A stretch of DNA of 64,000 bases from Pseudomonas sp. Its GTDB lineage: Bacteria > Pseudomonadota > Gammaproteobacteria > Pseudomonadales > Pseudomonadaceae. The notes below the pieces were generated by a model, which searched no databases, was not told the origin of the DNA, and worked only from the letters and a program-made list of their open reading frames with translations. The position numbers and the translations under genes are program-made. Below are positions 34,626 through 43,018 of this stretch, in pieces. The number at the start of each line of letters is the position of its first letter. Position 1 is the first letter of the stretch. The stretch is from contig NZ_PEKX01000018.1 of assembly GCF_002796985.1 (NCBI RefSeq), positions 287,231 through 351,230 on the forward strand, written 5' to 3'.

Positions 34626-36281
34626 TCAGGGCAGCCGTGCGACCGGGGTGATCTGCTGCGGGTCGGTGCGCAGTTCGATCAGCGCCGGCCGGCCGCTGGC
34701 CTGGGCGCGCTCGAAGGCGGCGGCGAAATCTTCCGTGCGTTCGACCAGTTCACCGTGGGCACCGAAGGCGTGGGCGAGGGCGACGAAGTTGGGGTTGCGC
34801 AGCTGCGTGGCGCTGATGCGGCCGGGGTATTCGCGCTCCTGGTGCATGCGGATGGTGCCGAGCATGCCGTTGTTGACCACGATGACGGTCAGCGCTGCGC
34901 CGTACTGCACGGCGGTGGCCAGCTCCTGCGGATACATCATGAAGCAGCCGTCGCCGGCGAAGCACACCACGCTGCGCTGCGGGTCGCGCAGCTTGGCGGC
35001 GATGGCGGCGGGGAAGCCGTAACCCATGGCGCCATTGGTGGGCGCGAGCTGGCTGCGCGGCGAGCGATAGCGGTAGAAACGGTGCACCCAGACGGCGTAG
35101 TTGCCGGCGCCATTGCTGATCACCGCGTCGTCCGGCAGCGTTTCGTTGAGGTATTCGACCACTTGTGCGAGGTCCACGCCCTGCGGTGGTTCGGCGTACT
35201 GCGGCGGAGTGATGTAGCTCAGGTAGTCGGCACGGGCAGCCGCAGCCCACTCCGCCCAGGGCGCATCGACGATGGGGGGGAGGGCGGCCAGGGCGGCGGC
35301 GATCTCCGGCATGCCGGCCTGGATGCTCTGGTCGGCCTGGTACACGCGGCCCAGCTCGCTGGCGTCGGGGTAGACGTGGACCATGCTTTGCGTCGGGCGC
35401 GGGCTCTGGATCAAGGTGTAGCCGGCCGTCGGCGTTTCGCTCAGGCGCGAGCCGAGCACGATCAGCAAGTCGGCTTCCTGTACGCGCGCGGTCAGCTTGG
35501 GTGAGGCACCGAAGCCCAACTGGCCGGCGTACTGCTCGTCGCGGTTGTCGATCAGGTCCTGGCGGCGAAACGAGGCCACCAGCGGCAGGCGATTGGCGCG
35601 GGCGAAGGCGCGAACCTGCTCGCACGCCTGCCGTGTCCAGCCGGTGCCGCCGACGATCAGCAGTGGGCGCCGGGCCTGGCTCAGGCGTTCGCGCAGTTCT
35701 GCCAGGGCGTTGTCGCTGGGGGCCGGGCGAGTGATCGGCGTTGGTGCTACGTCGGCGACCTGCGCGGAGCCGAACAGCACTTCCTCCGGCAGCCCGATCA
35801 CCACCGGGCCGGGTCGCCCGGACTGGGCGACCCGGAAGGCGCGGGCGATGATCTCGGGGAGGCGGCGGATGTCGTCGACCTCGGTGGCCCACTTGGCCAG
35901 GCCGCCGAACATCTGCCGGTAGTCCACTTCCTGGAAGGCTTCGCGGCCCTTGAAGGCGCTTTCCACCTGGCCGATGAAGAGGATCATCGGCGTGGAGTCC
36001 TGCATTGCCGTGTGTACGCCGTTGGCCGCGTGGGTCGCGCCCGGCCCGCGGGTAACGAAGCAGATGCCGGGGCGGCCGGTGAGCTTGCCGTAGGCATCGG
36101 CCATGTTCGAGGCAGCGCCTTCGTGGCGGGTGACGATGGTCTGGATGCCGCTGGCATCGTGCAGGGCATCGAGCACCGGCAGGTAGCTTTCGCCGGGGAT
36201 GCAGTAGACGGTGTCCACCGCGTGGTGCAGCAGGGCATCGACGAGGATCTGGCCGCCGTTGCGGGCCGGAGTATCGGACAT
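34626..36281 (-). CDS. Thiamine pyrophosphate enzyme, acetolactate synthase-like
   Basis: A 551-residue TPP enzyme with the three usual domains. The N-terminal Glu-containing loop reads YCIPGESYLPVLDAL (near 25), followed by TRHEGAASNMADAYGKLTG. The C-terminal TPP/Mg motif is GDG (FAGDGCFMMYP) followed about 25 residues later by NN (VIVVNN). This matches the GDG-X25-NN rule. The sequence resembles catabolic acetolactate synthase or glyoxylate carboligase-like enzymes, but the exact donor cannot be told. No small regulatory subunit gene lies near, which argues against a biosynthetic IlvI role. ATG 36281 is the only start that fits homology; the frame continues open upstream by chance. Confidence 0.88.
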   Translation of the reverse strand: MSDTPARNGGQILVDALLHHAVDTVYCIPGESYLPVLDALHDASGIQTIVTRHEGAASNMADAYGKLTGRPGICFVTRGPGATHAANGVHTAMQDSTPMILFIGQVESAFKGREAFQEVDYRQMFGGLAKWATEVDDIRRLPEIIARAFRVAQSGRPGPVVIGLPEEVLFGSAQVADVAPTPITRPAPSDNALAELRERLSQARRPLLIVGGTGWTRQACEQVRAFARANRLPLVASFRRQDLIDNRDEQYAGQLGFGASPKLTARVQEADLLIVLGSRLSETPTAGYTLIQSPRPTQSMVHVYPDASELGRVYQADQSIQAGMPEIAAALAALPPIVDAPWAEWAAAARADYLSYITPPQYAEPPQGVDLAQVVEYLNETLPDDAVISNGAGNYAVWVHRFYRYRSPRSQLAPTNGAMGYGFPAAIAAKLRDPQRSVVCFAGDGCFMMYPQELATAVQYGAALTVIVVNNGMLGTIRMHQEREYPGRISATQLRNPNFVALAHAFGAHGELVERTEDFAAAFERAQASGRPALIELRTDPQQITPVARLP

Positions 36282-36530
36282 GGGCTTGGGGTTCCTTGGC
36301 TGGGGAGCAGGGCGCAGCTGTGCGCTGATCTTCGGCGAACCGGCGCGGTGATCCAAGCGAGCATTCTTCGCAAGGTCATTCCTCCGGGGAATGAACGGCG
36401 CTTGAGGGAGGCGCATGCCAGAGCGGGCGCGACGACGAACCGCGCTGGCATTTCCCCATGTTTGGCTATGGTTGATGCACGGGCGCGGACGCGTCCGCAG
36501 GACGATATTGCTGCAACAGGAGAACCTCCC

Positions 36531-38435
36531 ATGTACCACCTCTCGTCCCGAGCGCTGCTCGCCAGCCTCTTCGCCACTTCCAGCCTGCCCCTGTACGCCG
36601 CCCTGCCTTCGGCGCCGGGGTATATCGACGACAGCGGCTACAGCGCCGCCGCCAAGACCCGCATCCTCCCGGCGATGTTCGAGCAGAAGCTCACCAGCAC
36701 GAAGTACATCGCCAAGGCCGACAACCCGCTGATCACCCTGGCCGAGTCCACCGACTTCAAGCAGACCTCCGATTACCACCAGACCCGCGCCTGGCTGCAG
36801 AAACTGGCCGATGCCTCCGGCGGCGCCATCACCCTGAGCGACCTGCCGGAGAACAGCGCCACCGGCGAGCCGATGCTGCTGGTGACCGCCAGTCGCGAGG
36901 CGGACAAGTCGGCAGCGGGGCTGAACAAGTCCGGCAAGCCGACGATCTTCGTCGAGGCCGAAATCCACCCCGGCGAGGCCAACGGCAAGGACGCCATGTT
37001 CATGCTGCTGCGCGACATGACCACCGGTGACAAGCCGCTGGCCGGGCTGCTGGACAAGGTCAACATCCTCTTCATCCCCACCGTGAACATCGACGGCGAT
37101 CTGCGCCGCAGCCCCTACGGGCGGATCAACCAGAACGGCCCGGACGTCACTGGCTGGCGGGTGAACGGCCTGAACTACAACCTCAACCGCGACTTCACCA
37201 AGCTCGACAGCGCGGAAATCCGCAACGTCGCCTCGGTGTTCAACCAGTACGACCTGAGCTTCTTCGCCGACACCCACTCCACCGACGGCGCCATGTACCC
37301 CTACGACAGCTCTTACTGCCACAACGGCAACGGCTGGTCGCCAGCCTCCAGCGAGTGGATGGACAAGGTGATGCGCGGCCCGGTGTACAAGGAGCTGGAG
37401 GGCGACGGGCACGTGGTCCACGAGTGCATCAGCTTCAACGACAACCAGGACCCGACCCAGGGTTACTACCCGTACCGCACCGACCTGGCGCGCTTCTCGA
37501 ATCAATACGGCGACATCCGCAACGTGCCGTCGATCCTCATCGAGCAGCACGCGCTGCACCCGTACGAAACCCAGGTGCTGGGCAACTACGTGATGCTCAA
37601 GGCGATGTTCCAGGTGATCGGCGACAACGCCGACTCGCTGAAGCAGGCGATTGGCAAGGACCGCGAACGGCTGGCGGCGCAGAAAGAGGTGATCCTCACC
37701 TGGAAGCCGGGCGACCCGCAGCACACGCCGTTCACCGTGGGCGATTACCGCTACGAGGTGTCGCCCATCACCGGCAAGAAGAGCATCGTCTGGAGCAACA
37801 AGCCCAAGCAACTGAACGTGCCGATCACCGACAACTCGCTGCCGGACCTGGTGGTGAAGCGGCCGAAACAGTACGTGGTGCCGGTGCAATGGAGCGAGGT
37901 GATTGCGCGCCTGAAGGCCCACGGCATCCAGATGAAGACCCTGGACAAGGCCACGCCCATGGAAGTGACCCTGTACCGCATGGATGACATCAAGCTGGCC
38001 GGTGGCTTCGAGCCGGATCGCGCCGCCAGCAACGAGATTCCCGGCTACGAGGGGCATCTGCTGGTCAGCGGTGTGGGCAAACCGTTCCAGCGTCTGCAGA
38101 CCTACCCGGCGGGTTCGGTGGTGATCGACACCGACCAGTCGCTGGGCGTGCTGGCGGTCAACCTGCTGACGGCAGAAAGCCCGGACTCGTTCTGGTCCTG
38201 GGGCTTCTTCAACTCGACCCTGGTGGTCGCCGAGGAGCCGGAGGAGTACGTGATGGAGCCGATGGCGCGCAAGATGCTCGCCGAGGACCCGAAGCTCAAG
38301 GCCGAGTTCGAGAAGAAGCTCAAGGACGACAAGGCCTTCGCCAAGGACGCCCAGGCGCGCCTGCAATGGTTCTTCGAGCGCACGCCGTTCCATGACGTGA
38401 ATGCCTACGTGTACCCGGTGGGGGCGGTGTACTGA
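36531..38435 (+). CDS. Secreted M14-family zinc carboxypeptidase-like protein
   Basis: A 634-residue exported peptidase. A signal peptide (1-22, SSLPLYA) precedes an M14 catalytic domain (about 70-350). Zinc ligands are in HPGE (the HxxE pair, near 148) and in DTHSTDG (near 250). The substrate-binding NR pair is in LNYNLNRDF, and the catalytic Glu in SILIEQHAL near 338. A long C-terminal part (350-634) of beta-rich sequence follows. It should act in the periplasm or outside. AGGAGAA sits 7 nt before the ATG. A single gene, convergent with valS. Confidence 0.9.
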   Translation: MYHLSSRALLASLFATSSLPLYAALPSAPGYIDDSGYSAAAKTRILPAMFEQKLTSTKYIAKADNPLITLAESTDFKQTSDYHQTRAWLQKLADASGGAITLSDLPENSATGEPMLLVTASREADKSAAGLNKSGKPTIFVEAEIHPGEANGKDAMFMLLRDMTTGDKPLAGLLDKVNILFIPTVNIDGDLRRSPYGRINQNGPDVTGWRVNGLNYNLNRDFTKLDSAEIRNVASVFNQYDLSFFADTHSTDGAMYPYDSSYCHNGNGWSPASSEWMDKVMRGPVYKELEGDGHVVHECISFNDNQDPTQGYYPYRTDLARFSNQYGDIRNVPSILIEQHALHPYETQVLGNYVMLKAMFQVIGDNADSLKQAIGKDRERLAAQKEVILTWKPGDPQHTPFTVGDYRYEVSPITGKKSIVWSNKPKQLNVPITDNSLPDLVVKRPKQYVVPVQWSEVIARLKAHGIQMKTLDKATPMEVTLYRMDDIKLAGGFEPDRAASNEIPGYEGHLLVSGVGKPFQRLQTYPAGSVVIDTDQSLGVLAVNLLTAESPDSFWSWGFFNSTLVVAEEPEEYVMEPMARKMLAEDPKLKAEFEKKLKDDKAFAKDAQARLQWFFERTPFHDVNAYVYPVGAVY

Positions 38436-38485
38436 TGTTCCCTTAGCCGGCCTGGGTAGCCGCGCGCCCGGGCTCATCGGCCTGT

Positions 38486-38552
38486 TGTAGGAGCGAGCTT
38501 GCTCGCGAACAGGCCTGGAGCTGGGCGATTCGCGAGCAAGCTCGCTCCTACA
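38486..38552. repeat. REP element pair
   Basis: A forward and an inverted copy of GTAGGAGCGAGCTTGCTCGC lie between the M14 peptidase gene and the valS terminator. Confidence 0.9.
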
Positions 38553-38567
38553 GAGAGCTGCGAAAAG

Positions 38568-38595
38568 CACAAGGCCCGCATTGGCGGGCCTTGTG
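38568..38595 (-). terminator. Rho-independent terminator of valS
   Basis: A perfect 12-bp stem (CACAAGGCCCGC / GCGGGCCTTGTG) with an ATTG loop begins 7 nt beyond the valS stop codon. AAAA on its left gives a U-tract to the leftward transcript. Confidence 0.88.
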
Positions 38596-38602
38596 GTGGG
38601 GC

Positions 38603-41452
38603 TTACAGGCTGGCGATCTTCTCGCGCTGCTGGATCAGGTTGGTCACGGCCTGCTCGGCTTCGGCGAGCTTGGCGCGTTCCTTCTCGATCACTTCCGGCG
38701 GGGCCTTGGCGACGAAGCCTTCGTTGGACAGCTTGCCGCCCACGCGTTTGACTTCGCCTTCCAGGCGCTGGATTTCCTTGTCCAGGCGCGCCATCTCGGC
38801 AGCCTTGTCGATCAGGCCGGCCATCGGCACCAGCACCTGCAGATCGCCGACCAGCGCGGTGGCGGACATCGGCGGCTCTTCGCCTTCGTCCAGCACGCGG
38901 ATGGTTTCGAGCTTGGCCAGCTTCATCAGCAGCGGCTCGTTGTCGGTCAGACGGCGGTGATCTTCGGGCGATGCGTTGTTCAGCACCAGGTCGATGCGCT
39001 TGGCCATGGAGATGTTCATCTCGCCACGGATCTGGCGGATGCCCAGCATCAGTGCCTTGACCCACTCGATGTCGCCTTCGGCGGCGGCGTCGATCTTCGC
39101 CTCGTCGGCGATCGGCCAGGGTTGCAGCATCAGGGTGTCACCGCTCTTGCCGGCAGACGCCTTGATGCGCTGCCAGATTTCCTCGGTGATGAACGGCATG
39201 AACGGGTGTGCCAGGCGCAGTGCGGTTTCCAGCACGCGCGCCAGGGTGCGACGGGTGCCGCGCTGGCGTTCGACCGGTGCGTTCTCGTCCCACAGCACCG
39301 GCTTGACCAGCTCCAGGTACCAGGCGCAGTACTCGTCCCAGATGAACTCGTAGAGAGCCTGGGTGGCCAGGTCGAAGCGGAAGGCGTCCAGCTGGCGCGC
39401 GACTTCGATCTCGGTGCGCTGCAGGGCGGAGATGATCCAGCGGTCCACCGAGGACAGCTCGACCGGCTCGCCATTCACGCCGGTGTCCTTGCCATCGGTG
39501 TTCTCGATGACGAAGTTGGCGGCGTTCCACAGCTTGTTGCAGAAGTTGCGGTAGCCCTCGACGCGACCCATGTCGAACTTGACGTCGCGACCGGTGGAAG
39601 CCAGCGAGCAGAAGGTGAAGCGCAGGGCGTCGGTGCCGTAGCTGGCGATGCCTTCGGGGAACTCGGCCCTGGTCTGCTTGGCGATCTTCTCGGCGAGCTT
39701 GGGCTGCATCATGCCGCTGGTGCGTTTTTCCAGCAGCTCGTCGAGGGTGATGCCGTCGACGATGTCCAGCGGGTCGAGCACGTTACCCTTGGACTTGGAC
39801 ATCTTCTGGCCCTGGCCATCGCGCACCAGACCGTGGACGTAGACGGTCTTGAACGGGATCTGCGCGCTGCCATCGCCATTCTTGATCAGGTGCATGGTCA
39901 GCATGATCATGCGCGCAACCCAGAAGAAGATGATGTCGAAGCCGGTCACCAGCACGTCGGTGGGGTGGAAGGTCTTCAGGTAGTCGGTCTGTTCCGGCCA
40001 GCCGAGGGTGGAGAAGGTCCACAGGCCCGAGCTGAACCAGGTGTCGAGGACGTCTTCGTCCTGGCGCAGGTTGGCGTCGCCCAGGTTGTGCTTGGCGCGC
40101 ACTTCGGCCTCGTTGCGGCCGACGTAGACGTTGCCGGCGTCGTCGTACCAGGCAGGGATGCGGTGGCCCCACCACAGCTGACGGCTGATGCACCAGTCCT
40201 GGATGTCGCGCATCCAGCTGAAGTACATGTTCTCGTACTGTTTGGGCACGAACTGGATGCTGCCGTCTTCCACGGCGGCGATGGCCGGTTCCGCCAGCGG
40301 CTTGGTGGAGACGTACCACTGGTCGGTCAACCAGGGCTCGATGACGGTGCCGGAGCGGTCGCCCTTGGGCACTTTCAGCGCGTGGTCGTCGATCTTCTCC
40401 AGCAGGCCAGCGGCCTCGAAGTCGGCAACGATCTGCTTGCGCGCGACGAAGCGGTCGAGACCGGCATAGGCGGCCGGCAGGCTGGCGTCCAGCTCGGTGT
40501 TGACGCTGCCGTCGAGCTTGAACACCTGGGCGACGGCGAGGATGGCGGCATCCTTGTCGAAGATGTTGATCAGCGGCAGGTCGTGGCGCTTGCCGACTTC
40601 ATAGTCGTTGAAGTCGTGGGCCGGGGTGATCTTCACGCAGCCCGTGCCGAACTCGCGGTCGACGTAGTCGTCGGCGATGATCGGGATGCGTCGGCCTACC
40701 AGCGGCAGGTCGATGAAGGTGCCGATCAGGGCGGCGTAGCGCTCGTCTTCCGGGTGCACGGCGACGGCGCTGTCACCCAGCACGGTTTCCGGACGGGTGG
40801 TGGCGACGACCAGGTGGTCCTTGCCGTCGGCGGTCTTGTTGCCGTCGGCCAGCGGGTAGCGCAGGTGCCAGAGGTGGCCCTTCTCGTCGTGGTTCTCCAC
40901 TTCGAGGTCGGAAATGGCGGTGTGGAATTTGGTGTCCCAGTTGACCAGACGCTTGCCGCGGTAGATCAGGCCGTCCTCGTGCAGGCGCACGAAGGCTTCC
41001 TTCACGGCGTTGGACAGGCCTTCGTCCATGGTGAAGCGCTCGCGCGACCAGTCCACGGAGGAACCCAGGCGGCGAATCTGGCGGGTGATGGTGCCGCCGG
41101 ACTGGTCCTTCCATTCCCAGACCTTCTCCAGGAACTTCTCGCGGCCGAGGTCATGACGGGCGATACCCTGGGCGGCCAGCTGGCGCTCCACCACCATCTG
41201 GGTGGCGATGCCGGCGTGGTCGGTGCCCGGCTGCCACAGGGTGTTGCGGCCCTGCATGCGGCGGTAGCGGATCAGCGCGTCCATGATGGCGTTGTTGAAG
41301 CCGTGGCCCATGTGCAGGCTGCCGGTGACGTTCGGCGGCGGGATCATGATGGTGTACGGCTCGCCGGAACCTTGCGGGGCGAAGTAGTTCTCTTTCTCCC
41401 ACAGGGGGTACCAGTGGGATTCGATGGCGTGGGGCTGGTAGGTCTTGTCCAT
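38603..41452 (-). CDS. valS: Valyl-tRNA synthetase
   Basis: A 949-residue class I aminoacyl-tRNA synthetase that charges tRNA-Val. The HIGH motif is present as HMGH in the block PPNVTGSLHMGHGFNNA near residue 42, and the KMSKS motif in GQKMSKSKGNVLDP near 555. The editing domain lies between (TTRPETVLGDSAVAVHPEDERY). The C-terminal coiled coil (DKEIQRLEGEVKRVGGKL) binds tRNA. It is a complete essential gene, followed in transcription by its own terminator. Confidence 0.98.
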   Translation of the reverse strand: MDKTYQPHAIESHWYPLWEKENYFAPQGSGEPYTIMIPPPNVTGSLHMGHGFNNAIMDALIRYRRMQGRNTLWQPGTDHAGIATQMVVERQLAAQGIARHDLGREKFLEKVWEWKDQSGGTITRQIRRLGSSVDWSRERFTMDEGLSNAVKEAFVRLHEDGLIYRGKRLVNWDTKFHTAISDLEVENHDEKGHLWHLRYPLADGNKTADGKDHLVVATTRPETVLGDSAVAVHPEDERYAALIGTFIDLPLVGRRIPIIADDYVDREFGTGCVKITPAHDFNDYEVGKRHDLPLINIFDKDAAILAVAQVFKLDGSVNTELDASLPAAYAGLDRFVARKQIVADFEAAGLLEKIDDHALKVPKGDRSGTVIEPWLTDQWYVSTKPLAEPAIAAVEDGSIQFVPKQYENMYFSWMRDIQDWCISRQLWWGHRIPAWYDDAGNVYVGRNEAEVRAKHNLGDANLRQDEDVLDTWFSSGLWTFSTLGWPEQTDYLKTFHPTDVLVTGFDIIFFWVARMIMLTMHLIKNGDGSAQIPFKTVYVHGLVRDGQGQKMSKSKGNVLDPLDIVDGITLDELLEKRTSGMMQPKLAEKIAKQTRAEFPEGIASYGTDALRFTFCSLASTGRDVKFDMGRVEGYRNFCNKLWNAANFVIENTDGKDTGVNGEPVELSSVDRWIISALQRTEIEVARQLDAFRFDLATQALYEFIWDEYCAWYLELVKPVLWDENAPVERQRGTRRTLARVLETALRLAHPFMPFITEEIWQRIKASAGKSGDTLMLQPWPIADEAKIDAAAEGDIEWVKALMLGIRQIRGEMNISMAKRIDLVLNNASPEDHRRLTDNEPLLMKLAKLETIRVLDEGEEPPMSATALVGDLQVLVPMAGLIDKAAEMARLDKEIQRLEGEVKRVGGKLSNEGFVAKAPPEVIEKERAKLAEAEQAVTNLIQQREKIASL

Positions 41453-41562
41453 GAGCGCGGCGGGACCCTGTAAGGCTAGACGGAAAACCGCTGAGTATAG
41501 CGGGAGGCGGGGGGCTCAGGCCACCGGGGGCTTATCGGTGTAGCAGCAGACCGATCTTCGAC

Positions 41563-41589
41563 TGTAGGAGCGGGCCGTGCCCGCGATCC
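41563..41589. repeat. REP-like palindrome, variant 2
   Basis: TGTAGGAGCGGGCCGTGCCC starts here and closes with GCGATCC. It shares GTAGGAGCG with the common REP family but has a different palindromic core. Confidence 0.55.
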
Positions 41590-41775
41590 GTCGGCAGGGC
41601 CGGCGCGTGCCCTGGCGCGATTGCTTGGGCTGGCACCTAACGGGATGCTGTGGGCGTGGGCTTAGGTGTTCCTACGCCGCTTTGGCGTGCGCTCGAGCTT
41701 CTTGTTTCGCCCCTCGGCGAGTCACTTCTTCCAAGCGCCGAAGAAGTAACCAAGAAGGCTTGCCCCTCCATCCGG

Positions 41776-41921
41776 TTTTTCGCTTAGGCGAAAAATGCCC
41801 TCGTTGAAGCGAAGTTTCAGGGGCCCGAACTAGGCGTCCCCCCACGAAGGGCCATCCCTGGCCCATCGCGGCTCTCGCGGCATCCATGCCGCTCAACCCC
41901 TGAAGCTCCACTTCAACGAGG
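41776..41921. repeat. Multi-hairpin intergenic element with 25-bp outer inverted repeats
   Basis: Outer arms at 41799-41823 and 41897-41921 are inverse copies with 22 of 25 matches (both run CCTCGTTGAAG...TTCAGGGG). Between them are two smaller hairpins: GGGCCA/TGGCCC (41849-41864) and GCGGCA/TGCCGC (41877-41892). Just outside is an 8-bp stem TTTTTCGC/GCGAAAAA (41776-41795). The whole would fold into a branched structure. From memory, very similar blocks recur in pseudomonad genomes. The function is unknown. Confidence 0.6.
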
Positions 41922-42010
41922 CCTCCTGAAAGGGGCATTCCGGAGTGTGCGGATGTTTCTCTGGAAGTCTTTTCCAAAGCCAAAGTCGGGGATGGATAGG
42001 TGGGCTCTTC

Positions 42011-42080
42011 GTAGGAGCGAGCTTGCTCGCGAACAACCCCCCGCTGCGAAGCCCGGTTCGCGAGCAAGCTCGCTCCTACA
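42011..42080. repeat. REP element pair
   Basis: GTAGGAGCGAGCTTGCTCGC begins at 42011 and its inverse ends at 42080. Confidence 0.9.
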
Positions 42081-42091
42081 GGTAAATGGTG

Positions 42092-42117
42092 CGTAGGAAC
42101 GGACTCCGTCCGCGATG
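42092..42117. repeat. REP-like palindrome, variant 3
   Basis: GTAGGAACGGACTCCGTCCG is followed by CGATGG. It is a third variant that keeps the GTAGGA start. Confidence 0.5.
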
Positions 42118-42164
42118 GGCGCGAGGCCGTGTGGATGGTGGGATGATCTGGTAGGTGTGGGCCG

Positions 42165-42536
42165 TCAACCCTTGCGCTGAGCCAGCAGACGCTGCATCCG
42201 CGCTTCCAGGCGGCGCTGCAGTTCGGCTTCGATCTGCGGGGCGAAGTCGTCGAGGACGTCCTGCAGGATCAACTGCGCCGCGGCGCGCAGTTCCAGGTCG
42301 AGGCGGTTGAGTTCGTTGGCCTCGGAAGCGGCGTTCGGTTCGGCCGGCTGGACGACGGGCGGCTCCGGCGCCTGGGGCGCGGGCGTGACGACGTCGGAGA
42401 GCAGCGGGATGTTGTCCGGCTCGAAGGATTCGGTGAGCAGCGGCGGCTCGGCGCCCGACTCGTCCAGCAGGTCCTGGATCTTCTTCAGGTCTTCCAGCAG
42501 GTGGTCGGGGTCGTGCGGGGGATTGCGGTTGTCCAT
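42165..42536 (-). CDS. Small acidic protein between valS and holC, function unknown
   Basis: A 123-residue protein: an acidic, Pro/Ala-rich, probably disordered N-terminal 70 residues (DLLDESGAEPPLLTESFEPD) and a helical C-terminal half (LRAAAQLILQDVLDDFAPQIEAELQRR is split here). A gene of this type sits at the same place in P. aeruginosa. Its position next to holC suggests a link with DNA polymerase III, but no motif proves it. It starts 19 bp after holC. Confidence 0.75.
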   Translation of the reverse strand: MDNRNPPHDPDHLLEDLKKIQDLLDESGAEPPLLTESFEPDNIPLLSDVVTPAPQAPEPPVVQPAEPNAASEANELNRLDLELRAAAQLILQDVLDDFAPQIEAELQRRLEARMQRLLAQRKG

Positions 42537-42555
42537 GGTCTTGACGGAGACGCTC

Positions 42556-42984
42556 TCAAGGGCGCGGCAGGCGATGGTCCTGCAAAGGATAGCCCTGCTC
42601 GCGGTAGCGACGGAAATTCTCCCGCGCGGCCTGACGAATCGCCGGCTCCTCGATCACCAGTTCGGCGACCCGGTTGAAGCGGTCGACGAAGGCGGGGATG
42701 GCCAGGGTCAGGTTGATCAGCAGGTCCCGGTGGCTTTCCGGCGGCTCGCCGAGGGCGAGTACGATCGGCGAGTCGGCGTCTTCTTCCACCGCATTGTGTG
42801 GGATGAAGGTTTCGCCCCGGAAGTTCCACAGCCGAGCGTCCAGCGCGTCGCGCTGGGCCTCGTCGCTGCACAGCACGAAGATGCGCATGCCTTGCCGCCA
42901 GGCCTTTTCGGCCAGGCGGCAGGCGATGCTCAGGCGTGCGTCGGGATCGGCGCTGGGGATGACGTAGAAGTCGACCCGGGTCAT
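42556..42984 (-). CDS. holC: DNA polymerase III subunit chi
   Basis: A 142-residue chi subunit of the clamp-loader complex, which links the psi subunit to single-strand binding protein. Family blocks are visible: VDFYVIPSADPDARLSIACRLAEKAW at the start (split), RIFVLCSDEAQRDALDARLWNF, then FIPHNAVEEDADSPIVL. ATG 42984 is chosen over the upstream start at 43011 because MTRVDFYV is the normal beginning. It follows pepA by 34 bp on the same strand, the order known from P. aeruginosa. Confidence 0.95.
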   Translation of the reverse strand: MTRVDFYVIPSADPDARLSIACRLAEKAWRQGMRIFVLCSDEAQRDALDARLWNFRGETFIPHNAVEEDADSPIVLALGEPPESHRDLLINLTLAIPAFVDRFNRVAELVIEEPAIRQAARENFRRYREQGYPLQDHRLPRP

Positions 42985-43018
42985 GCGTTCGATCCCTTCG
43001 GCAGATTGCACTGTGCCA

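Larger units (their letters stand above)
41453..42164. other. 712-bp intergenic region rich in repeats
   Basis: No gene with a credible start is seen here. It contains, in order, a REP-like unit of a second type (41563-41589), a complex multi-hairpin element (41776-41921), a classical REP pair (42011-42080) and a third REP-like variant (42092-42117). It probably also carries the valS promoter at its left edge. The 41640-41775 stretch, with its Cys/Ser/Arg-rich open frames, belongs in my view to the same repeated element as the hairpins. Confidence 0.6.

Noticed and set aside
36282..39065. A 900-codon open minus-strand extension of the TPP enzyme frame, running through the M14 peptidase and part of valS
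   Set aside because: It is antisense to two genes with clear catalytic motifs and has repetitive, low-complexity sequence. The TPP enzyme family begins at 36281. High GC makes such open antisense frames common.
38591..41473. A complete 960-codon plus-strand open frame opposite valS
   Set aside because: valS has HIGH and KMSKS motifs and family length; the opposite frame is Val/Gln/His/Asp-rich mirror sequence without domains.
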